Source: Torymus aiolomorphi
Lineage: Eukaryota; Arthropoda; Insecta; Hymenoptera; Torymidae
Assembly: GCA_036365515.1 (NCBI GenBank)
Contig: CM070874.1
Coordinates: forward strand, 27,529,862-27,593,861
Length of the DNA stretch: 64,000 nt
Direction: 5' to 3'
Shown: positions 1 to 7,657 of the stretch, in pieces
How the letters are laid out: every line of letters begins with the position of its first letter
Numbering within the stretch: the stretch's first letter is position 1
Notes under the pieces: generated by a model
Told to the model about the DNA's origin: nothing
What the model saw: the letters and a program-made list of their open reading frames with translations, nothing else
The model's database searches: none
Made by a program: the position numbers and the translations under genes

Positions 1-283
1 GGAAGACGTATTTTTGTTCAATCAGCACTGGATCCGACAATCTTGTATAAGAATCTGTTTCAGAGATATTTTTCATTGCTTTAATAAAAAAATCTGTTGT
101 AGAAAATACTACTCGGGCGTTTACTGATGTTATTATCTTCCATTCTTGCTTAATGAAATCCAAACCCCTGTCTTGATTAAAAATAATGCCTGGATTGTTG
201 CGCTCAAGGATACGCACTTCTGGTGATTTTATGGCTGCTATTAAAGCAAGGGTCATCATGAAGAACACTGTCTTTGTCATCAT
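1..283 (-). CDS. env: Second envelope gene, F-type (Baculo_F/errantivirus Env-like), 5' part only
   Basis: A minus-strand frame opens with two consecutive ATGs (283-281 and 280-278) and stays open for 94 codons until it leaves the window. The first ~18 residues are a hydrophobic signal peptide (MTKTVFFMMTLALIAAI). Next comes a short stretch with the pattern Gly-Ile-Ile-Phe...Gly...Phe-Ile...Trp-Lys-Ile-Ile. That resembles the start of the ectodomain of insect errantivirus Env proteins related to baculovirus F fusion proteins. One potential N-glycosylation site (NIS) lies about residue 73. In the family, such proteins are furin-cleaved class I fusion glycoproteins. It is the last gene seen of the element occupying 1-12271 and lies downstream of an unrelated envelope gene (1663-3765). 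The family call rests on ~90 residues and is an inference; the remainder is outside the window. Confidence 0.5.
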   Translation of the reverse strand, partial: MMTKTVFFMMTLALIAAIKSPEVRILERNNPGIIFNQDRGLDFIKQEWKIITSVNARVVFSTTDFFIKAMKNISETDSYTRLSDPVLIEQKYVF

Positions 284-323
284 TCTTAAAAAGAAAAAAT
301 AAAAAATGATTGCATATTATGTT

Positions 324-524
324 TTACTCAGTACTCTCTCGAGGGCGTTTATGTGTCGTGGAAAGGTCGCAAGGCGGGGGTTCCATTGACTCTGAGGCAT
401 TTTCTAAAGCTCCTATTATTTCATTTAATATATCCTCGTCAGGGATATTGAGTTCTTCTAACGGGCTTATAACTGCATGGTTTCGAGTACTCTGCCTATC
501 CGTAATAATCTCTCTCCCTGCATT
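324..524 (-). other. Acidic open stretch overlapping the end of the Cys-rich ORF
   Basis: Sixty-six codons are open in the -1 frame relative to the end of the 467-1000 frame, and end at TAA 324-326. The last ~45 codons are strongly acidic and low in aromatics (…LEELNIPDEDILNEI…), then Pro-rich, then basic (KRPRES). There is no ATG near the start. It could be the original C-terminal tail of the 467-1000 protein, separated by a one-base frameshift between about 470 and 524, or chance. The biased composition favours real coding sequence. Confidence 0.35.
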
Positions 525-1000
525 CTATATTCTCCGCGTTTCCTCTTATTAGATATGGATGCTTCTCGCCCCGGTGGTAGTTCATATAAATTTTCGCCAA
601 GCTGGTGACGTACAAAATTAAATAAGGTAGTGTTGGCAGTATCCACCATATCATCGCTTAAAAATGCAACCACCGCGTTTCCTTCTGGAATCTTTAAACC
701 CTTGATTTTTTCTATTGCGCAGCCTTGTATCTCTACATCCAATCTCCCTTTATTTACAAATGTTTGTTTTACGTTTTGTTTCAGAAAAGTTATTGGGATG
801 CGACATAGTGAACATATTTTTACGTTGATTTTTATGCATGTGGCAATGGTAGCCCGTACCACTACTTGATTGTACAAGATGCGAGTGTATGGTCCAATTC
901 TGAACTTGTAGCAATAGAGACATATTCTTGCTCCCACATGTTCATAATATACTAATTCGCGGTTCCTTAGTGGTATCTCATTGTAGTTGGCTCCTTCCAT
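467..1000 (-). CDS. Cys-rich accessory ORF of the endogenous retrovirus (unknown function)
   Basis: A 177-residue frame starts at ATG 1000 and lies between the Gag-like ORF (1079-1456) and the F-type envelope start (283). I do not recognise the family. Visible features are two CxxC pairs, ICLYC at about residues 26-30 and ICSLC at about 62-66, which together could form one zinc-binding site. There is a middle segment with alternating hydrophobics (residues ~85-115) and a basic C-terminal patch (SNKRKRGEYR). The position between two envelope genes suggests an accessory or regulatory protein expressed from a spliced mRNA. It could equally be a nucleocapsid-like or matrix-like duplicate. The C-terminus may be frameshifted (see 324-524). 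Function is not claimed. Confidence 0.45.
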   Translation of the reverse strand: MEGANYNEIPLRNRELVYYEHVGARICLYCYKFRIGPYTRILYNQVVVRATIATCIKINVKICSLCRIPITFLKQNVKQTFVNKGRLDVEIQGCAIEKIKGLKIPEGNAVVAFLSDDMVDTANTTLFNFVRHQLGENLYELPPGREASISNKRKRGEYRMQGERLLRIGRVLETMQL

Positions 1001-1078
1001 TCTTTTAGAGGTGATGGGTTAAAAGTAACTAAAGAAGAAAGAAAAAATAAAAAAATAGCGGATAAATGATAATGTTAA

Positions 1079-1456
1079 TCAAAGATGTATGGAATATCTA
1101 TGTTTAATTTTTCGTAAGTCTTCTAAACTGGAATGAATACGTTTCGCGTGTCCCATCGCTTGATGTAGAGAAACGTAAATGTGCGGTTTACATATATAAC
1201 GCTTAATCTCCGGACGCAGTCCGCGTAAAAATGTTTCGATAGCCATTTTTTCTCTAACTAACGAGGAATCGCATACCTCCCTAAACTCAACCTGTGATAT
1301 TTTTCCTAAATTGTTGTATTCATGCAACATTTTTTCCATTCTACCGCAAAATTCATAAAAATCCTCATCACTTCTTTGAGCTGCCCATGCAAGTTTCATT
1401 CTTAAAGTCATTAGATTAGAAAACATGTTATGTTTTTCGGAGGGAGTTAGAGGCAT
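1079..1456 (-). CDS. Gag-like (capsid C-terminal region) accessory ORF downstream of env
   Basis: A 125-residue frame begins with ATG 1456. The central part (residues ~30-110) has the pattern of the capsid C-terminal region of insect gypsy Gag proteins: an acidic start DEDFYEF, then R-M-E-K-M, then AIETFLRGLRPEIKRYI, then HQAMGHAKRI. The main gag of the same element (9625-10548) has the same order of motifs (DESVVVFSNRVRAI…LVKFFIRGLHWVIKARM…), but the two proteins are only distantly similar. It lacks the CCHC knuckle and the N-terminal half. It lies 207 bp downstream of the envelope stop and 79 bp upstream of the next ORF. It may be a captured second gag fragment; whether it is expressed is unknown. 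Confidence 0.5.
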   Translation of the reverse strand: MPLTPSEKHNMFSNLMTLRMKLAWAAQRSDEDFYEFCGRMEKMLHEYNNLGKISQVEFREVCDSSLVREKMAIETFLRGLRPEIKRYICKPHIYVSLHQAMGHAKRIHSSLEDLRKIKHRYSIHL

Positions 1457-1662
1457 TTTCCTTTATGAAAATAAAAACAAAAGTAATAAAAATGAAAAAA
1501 TCTTGCTTACAAGACGGCTCAATCTACTTATTACTACGGTAATTACCCTCTTCTTTTTTTATTAAACTATTATTACAAAAGAATTAAACAAAATTACATT
1601 TAATAGATTTACATAAGCGCTACCATTAATCTAATTTCTTATTATTTATTTACTTTAATCAA

Positions 1663-3765
1663 TTATTCATCGTCATTTGTACGATTATTCCGCGGTGGTA
1701 AGGATGGGATATCTGGGTCAGTTGCTAAAGTTGGATAAATTCTTGGTATTGTTGGAGTAGTACAGTTTACTTGTACTCCCTCCCCTCTCGCCGGAACCTG
1801 CACCACCGCGTGCTGGCTTCGAAATTTCGAAAAATCAGAAAATGACGGAGGCGGGGCTAGTGGTGTTGTTGGTGGAGCGCTCGGTGGTTTTTTTACAGAG
1901 CTATATTCTTCTTGAGCCCGCTTCTTTTCTTCCTTTCGAGTGGGCTTATGCCGTGCAGTGTGCAATAGCAATTGCGTTACCGAATTCCAAATGGCTCCTA
2001 TAATATGAATTGACCAGCCATATAAACTATATAATGCATATCCATGCAGAATTGTATCAATTAAAAATTTTATTACACGACCTATCATAATTATTCCTAT
2101 TATTCCTGCACTTATAGAACCGAAAGATAGAAATTGACCCCATATTTTTTTCCATGTATCGTTCGCAAGTGCAGTTAATGCTTCCTCATCGAACAAGCGT
2201 GCTATAGACATACCATTTTTGTCCGTTGATCTGCCTGACATACCCATGGCTAAAGAATTCAACATTGCACCTCGCTCGACTGGAAACATTAAATGATGTC
2301 TTAACGCTTGTATGTCTGACTGTGTGTAAATACCGCTTTTTGCTAATTCGAGAGGTTCAGTATAATTCCAATTGTTTTTTGTGGCTGGTTTGAGGATAGC
2401 GGGTTTAATTCCTTTTGTGGTACCATGAGGCAGTACCGTGTACCAATCTTCGCCTAGTAGAAACATAGGTGGGATCAATGGGTTGCAAGTAGTTTCAGTA
2501 CCGAATTGCTTTAAAATATGTGTTTTAGGAGATAAAAAATAATTTTTTTCGTCTTTTACTACAGGCAACTCTTGATAGCACCTTGGTGTTTCTCGTCTTT
2601 GAACATCTATTTGCACACATTTCATTAAATGAACTACTTCCCCCGCTACCAAACCCATATAACCACTTCTTTTCATTATTTGATAGGCGAACAGATCTGG
2701 TTCGGTACTTGCGATACTTAATGCGTTCGCTATAACTCTTTTTTCTAATTCGCATTTTTGCATAATTAAATCTCGATATAAGCGCTTTAATTCCCCTTTT
2801 ATGTGTTTTTCGACATAAACAAATTTAGAATTAACATATGCAAAGATATCCAAGTTATGTACTGTAGGATATTTAATCTTTCCAAATGCTTCTATAGCAG
2901 GACCCTCAAAGAAAAATAATTTAGGATGTTCTGTGCGTATTAAGTCATATGAGCAAACTGAAATAGTACCGACTGCCGTAAATGCAAAAGTTATTTCGCT
3001 TGACTCCATTACATAAACTGGATGTCTCTCATTTCCTTCCTCTATTATTTTATTTACATACCCCGCGTATAATTCTGAATACTTATGTTCTTCGCATGAT
3101 GACACCGGTAATGGTTCCCAGAAAGCGTACCCTGCTTCAATATCTATACATATGTCTTCATTAAATTTGCAACGAGTACCTGATTTTAGTATAACCTCAT
3201 TAGCATTTAAATTCACAGGAGTATAATCTTGTAAGGTTATTGTGACATAACCCATGACTACCGTATCATCGAATACTCCATACGGGTCGGAGCATGTACC
3301 TGGATTACTACAATCTCCCGCCTGATCTATTTTCCTCACAAAAGTCATTGGATAAACGATAGTCCCATTATGTTTTAAATTTGAGATAAGCTCGTCGCGA
3401 ACTCTATGGCTGCGATGCACATGCATTCGCCGACATTCTTCATTAGTAATTTCGTCTAGAAACTTAACTTCCCCCCTATTCTTGTCTTTTCGATGCGAGA
3501 ATGCCCCACAATATGTAACTGAACGCTTAATTTCTACCTTACATAGTCTTACATGAGTGCTTCCGAAATCGTTCAATTGTAATAATCTAACATAAACCTT
3601 GGTAGTATTGACCACGGGCTCCGCTATGTCACATTCCCCGACGTTTATTAATGAAAATGTGGTGAGGTTCGAGACTTGCTGAGAGCAGTCGTAACCAATT
3701 ATGGTATTAACTGTTTTTGATGTTAGCAGCAATGCTAGTACACAAAAAACGATTTTCATCTGCAA
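1663..3765 (-). CDS. env: Envelope glycoprotein, chuvirus/mononegavirus-glycoprotein-like, intact
   Basis: An uninterrupted 700-residue frame starts at ATG 3765, about 400 bp downstream of the integrase end. Residues 1-21 form a signal peptide (MQMKIVFCVLALLLTSKT). The ectodomain then begins GYDCS…TTFSL…VGECD, is Cys-rich (about 20 Cys) and has several N-x-S/T sites. Around residues 545-600 lie two or three hydrophobic segments separated by short polar turns. A ~95-residue tail follows, basic then Pro-rich, containing a PSAP tetrapeptide of the kind that recruits ESCRT-I in retroviral budding. The N-terminal YDCS…TxSL…C pattern is what I associate with chuvirus-type glycoproteins captured by insect LTR retroelements; that assignment is from memory of the family. 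No frameshift or stop is present, in contrast to pol. The probable role is membrane fusion and cell-to-cell movement. Confidence 0.65.
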   Translation of the reverse strand: MQMKIVFCVLALLLTSKTVNTIIGYDCSQQVSNLTTFSLINVGECDIAEPVVNTTKVYVRLLQLNDFGSTHVRLCKVEIKRSVTYCGAFSHRKDKNRGEVKFLDEITNEECRRMHVHRSHRVRDELISNLKHNGTIVYPMTFVRKIDQAGDCSNPGTCSDPYGVFDDTVVMGYVTITLQDYTPVNLNANEVILKSGTRCKFNEDICIDIEAGYAFWEPLPVSSCEEHKYSELYAGYVNKIIEEGNERHPVYVMESSEITFAFTAVGTISVCSYDLIRTEHPKLFFFEGPAIEAFGKIKYPTVHNLDIFAYVNSKFVYVEKHIKGELKRLYRDLIMQKCELEKRVIANALSIASTEPDLFAYQIMKRSGYMGLVAGEVVHLMKCVQIDVQRRETPRCYQELPVVKDEKNYFLSPKTHILKQFGTETTCNPLIPPMFLLGEDWYTVLPHGTTKGIKPAILKPATKNNWNYTEPLELAKSGIYTQSDIQALRHHLMFPVERGAMLNSLAMGMSGRSTDKNGMSIARLFDEEALTALANDTWKKIWGQFLSFGSISAGIIGIIMIGRVIKFLIDTILHGYALYSLYGWSIHIIGAIWNSVTQLLLHTARHKPTRKEEKKRAQEEYSSVKKPPSAPPTTPLAPPPSFSDFSKFRSQHAVVQVPARGEGVQVNCTTPTIPRIYPTLATDPDIPSLPPRNNRTNDDE

Positions 3766-4167
3766 ACATTACAAAGTATTAATCTTTTTGATTTCAAGAA
3801 AAGAAAATGGCAAAAATGCTCTATTTATCATAAAGAAAAAGAGAACATCATAGAAACTGCACTAATGTTAAAACAGTAACATATATCAAAATTAACTTAA
3901 AAAAAAAAATAGTTGGTTTAAAATAATAAAATTAATAGTATTACTAGTTTTCTCTTTTTCGCATTTTTGCTATTTATTAGTTATAATATATTTTGCGTTA
4001 TATTTATAGTTATAATAATATTTTTATAGTTATAATAATATATTTTGCGTAGTAAATAGTAACCTACTACAACGTGCCATTATCAAAGAAATCGTGCTTA
4101 TTATCCTTATTTATATATAATGTAACTTAGAAAGCAAGCGTAGGATTAGGTATGTTAAAGCAACGAT
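3766..4167 (-). other. Spacer between integrase and envelope genes
   Basis: About 400 bp of AT-rich sequence without an ORF. It contains a locally duplicated motif (TTATAGTTATAATAATAT at about 4004-4045) and A-rich runs. By analogy with errantiviruses this interval would hold the acceptor of the spliced env mRNA, but I cannot point to a specific site. Confidence 0.4.
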
Positions 4168-5106
4168 TTAAGCTTGTTTTTGCTCTACATGTGATTTGCG
4201 CAGGCGATTAATGTGCACTATTTTACTTTTAGTACTACTTAATTGTATCCTCACATTTCCATTTACAGAAACGTCTAAAACTAAATACGGCCCCGTATAT
4301 TGACTATCAAATTTGTGTGGTTTCGGTCCCTTTTGCAACCACACGTAGTCCCCAATTTTTAATGTTAAATGATTTACTTTTCTGTCATAGTATTTTTTTG
4401 ATCTTATTTTGGCTCGCAATAAATTTTCTCTTGCTATATTTTGCAAGTAGTTTATTCGTGTTATGAGAGTTTTCATATAGCCCTTATAAGTAGGCGCTAG
4501 ATCCTCACTTTCTATCGGCTCACTACCTGGCGTTCGAGCTAAACGACCAAATACTAATTCGAAAGGTGAGTGCCATGTTGCCTCACTTATGCCTGTGTTA
4601 AAATTAAATGTTGCTAACTCTATATAGTCATCCCAATCCGACTTATTTTCTTGCACGAAAAATTTTAAAAACTCGATAAGACTTGAATGTGATCTCTCCA
4701 AGGACCCATTTGTTTGTGGATGAAAAGCCGTAGTGTTGACTTGTTTGATTCTAAATCTTTTTGCCACTCGTTTCATTAATTTGCTCATAAAATTAGTGCC
4801 CTGATCCGTTAAAATAACTCGCGGTGCCCCGAACACACATATGACCCTCTTAATTAGACTGTTTGAAACGTCTATTGCTGTAGTTTGTGCTAATGGTTCC
4901 GCTATTGCAAATTTCGTAAATAAATCTTGGAAGGTTAATATATACTCATTGCCTTTATTAGATCTAGGCAATGGCCCTACAATATCCATACTAATGCGAT
5001 CCATCGCATGTGCCCCAGAGTTAGTAATAATCATTGGCACACGTGTTTTTACCCTGACTAATTTTTTTAATTGACACTGCACATTTTCGAATAAAATCCT
5101 GTACAT
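4168..5106 (-). CDS. pol: pol fragment: integrase catalytic core and C-terminal domain
   Basis: A 312-residue frame carries the retroviral integrase core. The first Asp is in SMDIVGPLP, the second in ILTDQGTNF, and the Glu in NGSLERSH, so the D,D-E triad is complete. Near the C-terminus, KIGDYVWLQKGPKPHKF…YTGPYLVLDV and IVHINRLRKS form the GPY/F-like domain seen in Ty3/gypsy integrases. The upstream zinc-binding half lies in a different frame (5021-5434), so a frameshift occurred around 5075. The protein would insert reverse-transcribed DNA in the nucleus. The copy cannot make a full Pol, although the core itself is intact. Confidence 0.85.
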   Translation of the reverse strand: MYRILFENVQCQLKKLVRVKTRVPMIITNSGAHAMDRISMDIVGPLPRSNKGNEYILTFQDLFTKFAIAEPLAQTTAIDVSNSLIKRVICVFGAPRVILTDQGTNFMSKLMKRVAKRFRIKQVNTTAFHPQTNGSLERSHSSLIEFLKFFVQENKSDWDDYIELATFNFNTGISEATWHSPFELVFGRLARTPGSEPIESEDLAPTYKGYMKTLITRINYLQNIARENLLRAKIRSKKYYDRKVNHLTLKIGDYVWLQKGPKPHKFDSQYTGPYLVLDVSVNGNVRIQLSSTKSKIVHINRLRKSHVEQKQA

Positions 5107-5434
5107 CTTCTTTTAAATTTTCCCAGTTGTAAGCTTGTTTAATTCTTTTGTATGTCTTAGTAACTCCCCTATGTCCGCCTATTACCGAGCTGTGTGCTTC
5201 TTGCATAATGGGGTCCCTTTCCTCGAGGGGAGGATACCTGACTATCCCTAAACACACTACTAGTTTGATGGTACTCTTAGAAAATGGATCTCTTAATTTT
5301 CTTATTACTTGTTCCCATTCTAAATTTTCTATTATTTCCGTTTTTGCTATACTTATCGACCGCGCGTCGATTTTGTTTAAGATTGGTAGTAAATTAGTAC
5401 AAAGTAAACTTAAATTATTGTTTATTATGCTCAA
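5021..5434 (-). CDS. pol: pol fragment: integrase N-terminal HHCC region
   Basis: This frame holds the region just before the integrase core. The zinc-binding histidines are in MQEAHSSVIGGHRGVTKTY. The first cysteine of the CxxC pair appears in DFIRKC, and the second continues in the frame of the 4168-5106 segment. The preceding ~60 residues are the weakly conserved linker after RNase H. No ATG begins this segment; it is the continuation of the 5437-6075 frame after a frameshift near 5440. Together with 4168-5106 it forms one integrase gene broken twice. Confidence 0.75.
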   Translation of the reverse strand: MSIINNNLSLLCTNLLPILNKIDARSISIAKTEIIENLEWEQVIRKLRDPFSKSTIKLVVCLGIVRYPPLEERDPIMQEAHSSVIGGHRGVTKTYKRIKQAYNWENLKEDVQDFIRKCAVSIKKISQGKNTCANDYY

Positions 5435-5436
5435 GC

Positions 5437-6075
5437 CTACTCTGTTTGCGTACGTAGTGGCATGACTATGTGTATTTTAGAATTTGTTTTTATAACTTCT
5501 GGTATTCCTATTGTTAAATTTTTAAAACGTGGGAGCTTGTTCTGTAATTTTAATTGCATGGCACCGTCGTCGCATGGTTCACCTTCGGATGTAACAAAAT
5601 ACAAATAATTATCTTTTCTCATAAATAATTTTTCACGACAGAAAATAGTTGAATGAGTCGGGTTTAAATTTTCCAACATAATTTCATCTTCCATCTCCCC
5701 GTTTTCTTTCGATAGTTTGTCTCTCTCCTCTTCCTCCGAGAGAAGGTTACTCTTATTCATGTTGGTCTGTGGGTCACCCCTACTTCGTGTTTCGTTCAGT
5801 ATGCTATTGTCTTCCTCGCCTTCGGTTCCCGCTGATGCGGTAATATGTTGTGCATCTCTACCGCTGACCTTTTCCTTTTCTATTACGCATTTATTTTTAT
5901 CGTTTTTCGGCAGTTTTTTCTTTTCTGCTTCAATGTTTTCTTTGTTCCGCTCACGGGCTATGCGTCCCCTCGTGACCATATTATGAACGCACTCCTCCCC
6001 GTTTGTTCGGTGACCGCCTCTTTTTCTTGCTCTTGCTCTTTTAGTTTTTAGCCAGGGCAGCACTTCTTGTGACAA
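5437..6075 (-). CDS. pol: pol fragment: RNase H-integrase linker with charged insert
   Basis: A 212-residue frame lies between RNase H and the integrase zinc finger. Residues ~10-135 are low-complexity and highly charged (KRARARKRGG, then Lys/Glu-rich blocks), and are unlike any domain I know. The last ~70 residues (…YLYFVTSEGEPCDDGAM…LTIGIPEVI) match the linker normally found in gypsy/mdg1-like Pol before the HHCC finger. It overlaps the RT-RNase H frame by 35 bp in another phase, so a frameshift joins them. The charged insert is probably specific to this lineage. Confidence 0.6.
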   Translation of the reverse strand: MSQEVLPWLKTKRARARKRGGHRTNGEECVHNMVTRGRIARERNKENIEAEKKKLPKNDKNKCVIEKEKVSGRDAQHITASAGTEGEEDNSILNETRSRGDPQTNMNKSNLLSEEEERDKLSKENGEMEDEIMLENLNPTHSTIFCREKLFMRKDNYLYFVTSEGEPCDDGAMQLKLQNKLPRFKNLTIGIPEVIKTNSKIHIVMPLRTQTE

Positions 6076-7657
6076 TTAACACTCGATCCACCGGATTTCG
6101 AGAGAGAGCATCCGCTACATTCATTCTCCCTGGTCTGTATATCACCTCAAAATCATATTCGGCCAGTGTTAAACGCCACCTCATAACACGTGAATTTGGA
6201 TCTTTATGTGTCTGCATCCATACTAGAGGGCGATGGTCAGTAATTACATAGAATTTTCTCCCAAAAAGATAAGGTCTAAAATGTTTTATAGAAAATACCA
6301 ACGCTAGTCCCTCTTTATTGAATGTATCCCATCTTCCCTCTACCTCTGATAACACACGTGAGACATATGCAACTGGTTGATCATAGCCTATTTTACCCTG
6401 AGATAAAATTCCTCCTATCGCATAACCCGATGCGTCTGTAGTTAGGTTAAAAGGTAGTTCGAAATTTGGAAAAGCTAATATAGGTTCTTTACATAATTTA
6501 TCACGTAGAATTTCAAAAGCATACTGCGTATCATCGGTCCATTTAAATTCCATTTCTTTTTTTAATAAGTTTGTGAGAGGTTTAGCTATTTTTGAAAATT
6601 GATGAATGAAGCGTCTGTAATAGCCTGCTAAACCTAAAAATTGTTTAATATTTTTTGCGTTTTTTGGCACTGGATAATTCCGAACAGCTTCCAGCTTCCT
6701 TGGATCTGGCCTTACGCCCTCTGCGCTTATTAAATGCCCTAAATAAGTTACTTCTTTTTTGAAAAATTCACATTTTTCCGGTTGTACTTTTAATACCGCC
6801 TTTCGTAATCTGATGAATAATCTTTCTAATCTTTGTATGTGTTCAGCAAACGTGCGTGAGTAAACAATTATATCGTCAATAAAACAAAATAACTCCTTAT
6901 TAACTAAACCCGCGAGCGCTATAGATAGTGCTCTTGAAAATGTCGCCGGCATAGTTCTTAGCCCAAAACTACCTCGATTAAAGTGATAGAGCCCACCATT
7001 TGTCACAAAAGCTGTTTTGTGGCGGTCGCGCTCATCGATTTCTAACTGATGGTAGCCTGATGCGAGATCGAACACAGAGAAGTATTTTGATCCTCCCAAC
7101 TGGTCAAGTATTTCGTTAATATTTGGAAGAGGAAATTGATCATCATCGAGTGTTTTTTCGTTTAATTTTCGATAATCAATTACCATTCTGTACTTTCTAT
7201 TGCCATGTATATCTTCTTTCTTTGGTACTAAAAAACAAGGACTAGAGTATGAAGATGTAGAAGGCTCAATTATGCCATTTGCCAATAACTCTGCAACTTG
7301 TCTTTCTATCTCGTTTTTATGCACTGGTGGCAATCGAAACTGTTTTGAAGTAACTGGCACTTCATCTACGGTTGGGATAGTTAATTTTAATATAGGTGTA
7401 GCCGTTAATTTTTCACCCGGAATGTGAAAAATATCGCTAAATCTTTCTATTAATTTTGTTATCTCTGTACGCTCTTCTGACCGCAAATGTTCAAAACGCA
7501 ATAAAGATTTAATCTGACCGACGCGTTCGTTTGACAAAACTCTTTCTACCCGACAAATTACATGTTTCTCAATTTTTGAATTTGTAGATTTCCCTTTAAG
7601 AAGTTTTTTCCACTTTTCTATTACTTCTAAACAATCATCAATCAGATATATGTGCAC
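6041..7657 (-). CDS. pol: pol fragment: reverse transcriptase and RNase H
   Basis: A 538-residue frame carries a gypsy-type RT followed by RNase H. Diagnostic RT motifs are VIDYRKLNEKT, the first catalytic Asp in SVFDLASGYHQLE, and the second pair in FCFIDDIIVYS. The thumb/connection has VTYLGHLISAEGVRPDP and FLGLAGYYRRFI. RNase H shows TTDASGYAIGG (Asp), NKEGLALVF (Glu), VITDHRPLVWM (Asp) and NVADALSRNP (Asp), so all acidic residues are present. The frame overlaps the protease frame by 16 bp and runs out of phase into the linker at 6041-6075. Its first ~60 residues are pre-RT. The enzymatic region looks recently active. Confidence 0.92.
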   Translation of the reverse strand: MHIYLIDDCLEVIEKWKKLLKGKSTNSKIEKHVICRVERVLSNERVGQIKSLLRFEHLRSEERTEITKLIERFSDIFHIPGEKLTATPILKLTIPTVDEVPVTSKQFRLPPVHKNEIERQVAELLANGIIEPSTSSYSSPCFLVPKKEDIHGNRKYRMVIDYRKLNEKTLDDDQFPLPNINEILDQLGGSKYFSVFDLASGYHQLEIDERDRHKTAFVTNGGLYHFNRGSFGLRTMPATFSRALSIALAGLVNKELFCFIDDIIVYSRTFAEHIQRLERLFIRLRKAVLKVQPEKCEFFKKEVTYLGHLISAEGVRPDPRKLEAVRNYPVPKNAKNIKQFLGLAGYYRRFIHQFSKIAKPLTNLLKKEMEFKWTDDTQYAFEILRDKLCKEPILAFPNFELPFNLTTDASGYAIGGILSQGKIGYDQPVAYVSRVLSEVEGRWDTFNKEGLALVFSIKHFRPYLFGRKFYVITDHRPLVWMQTHKDPNSRVMRWRLTLAEYDFEVIYRPGRMNVADALSRNPVDRVLIVTRSAALAKN

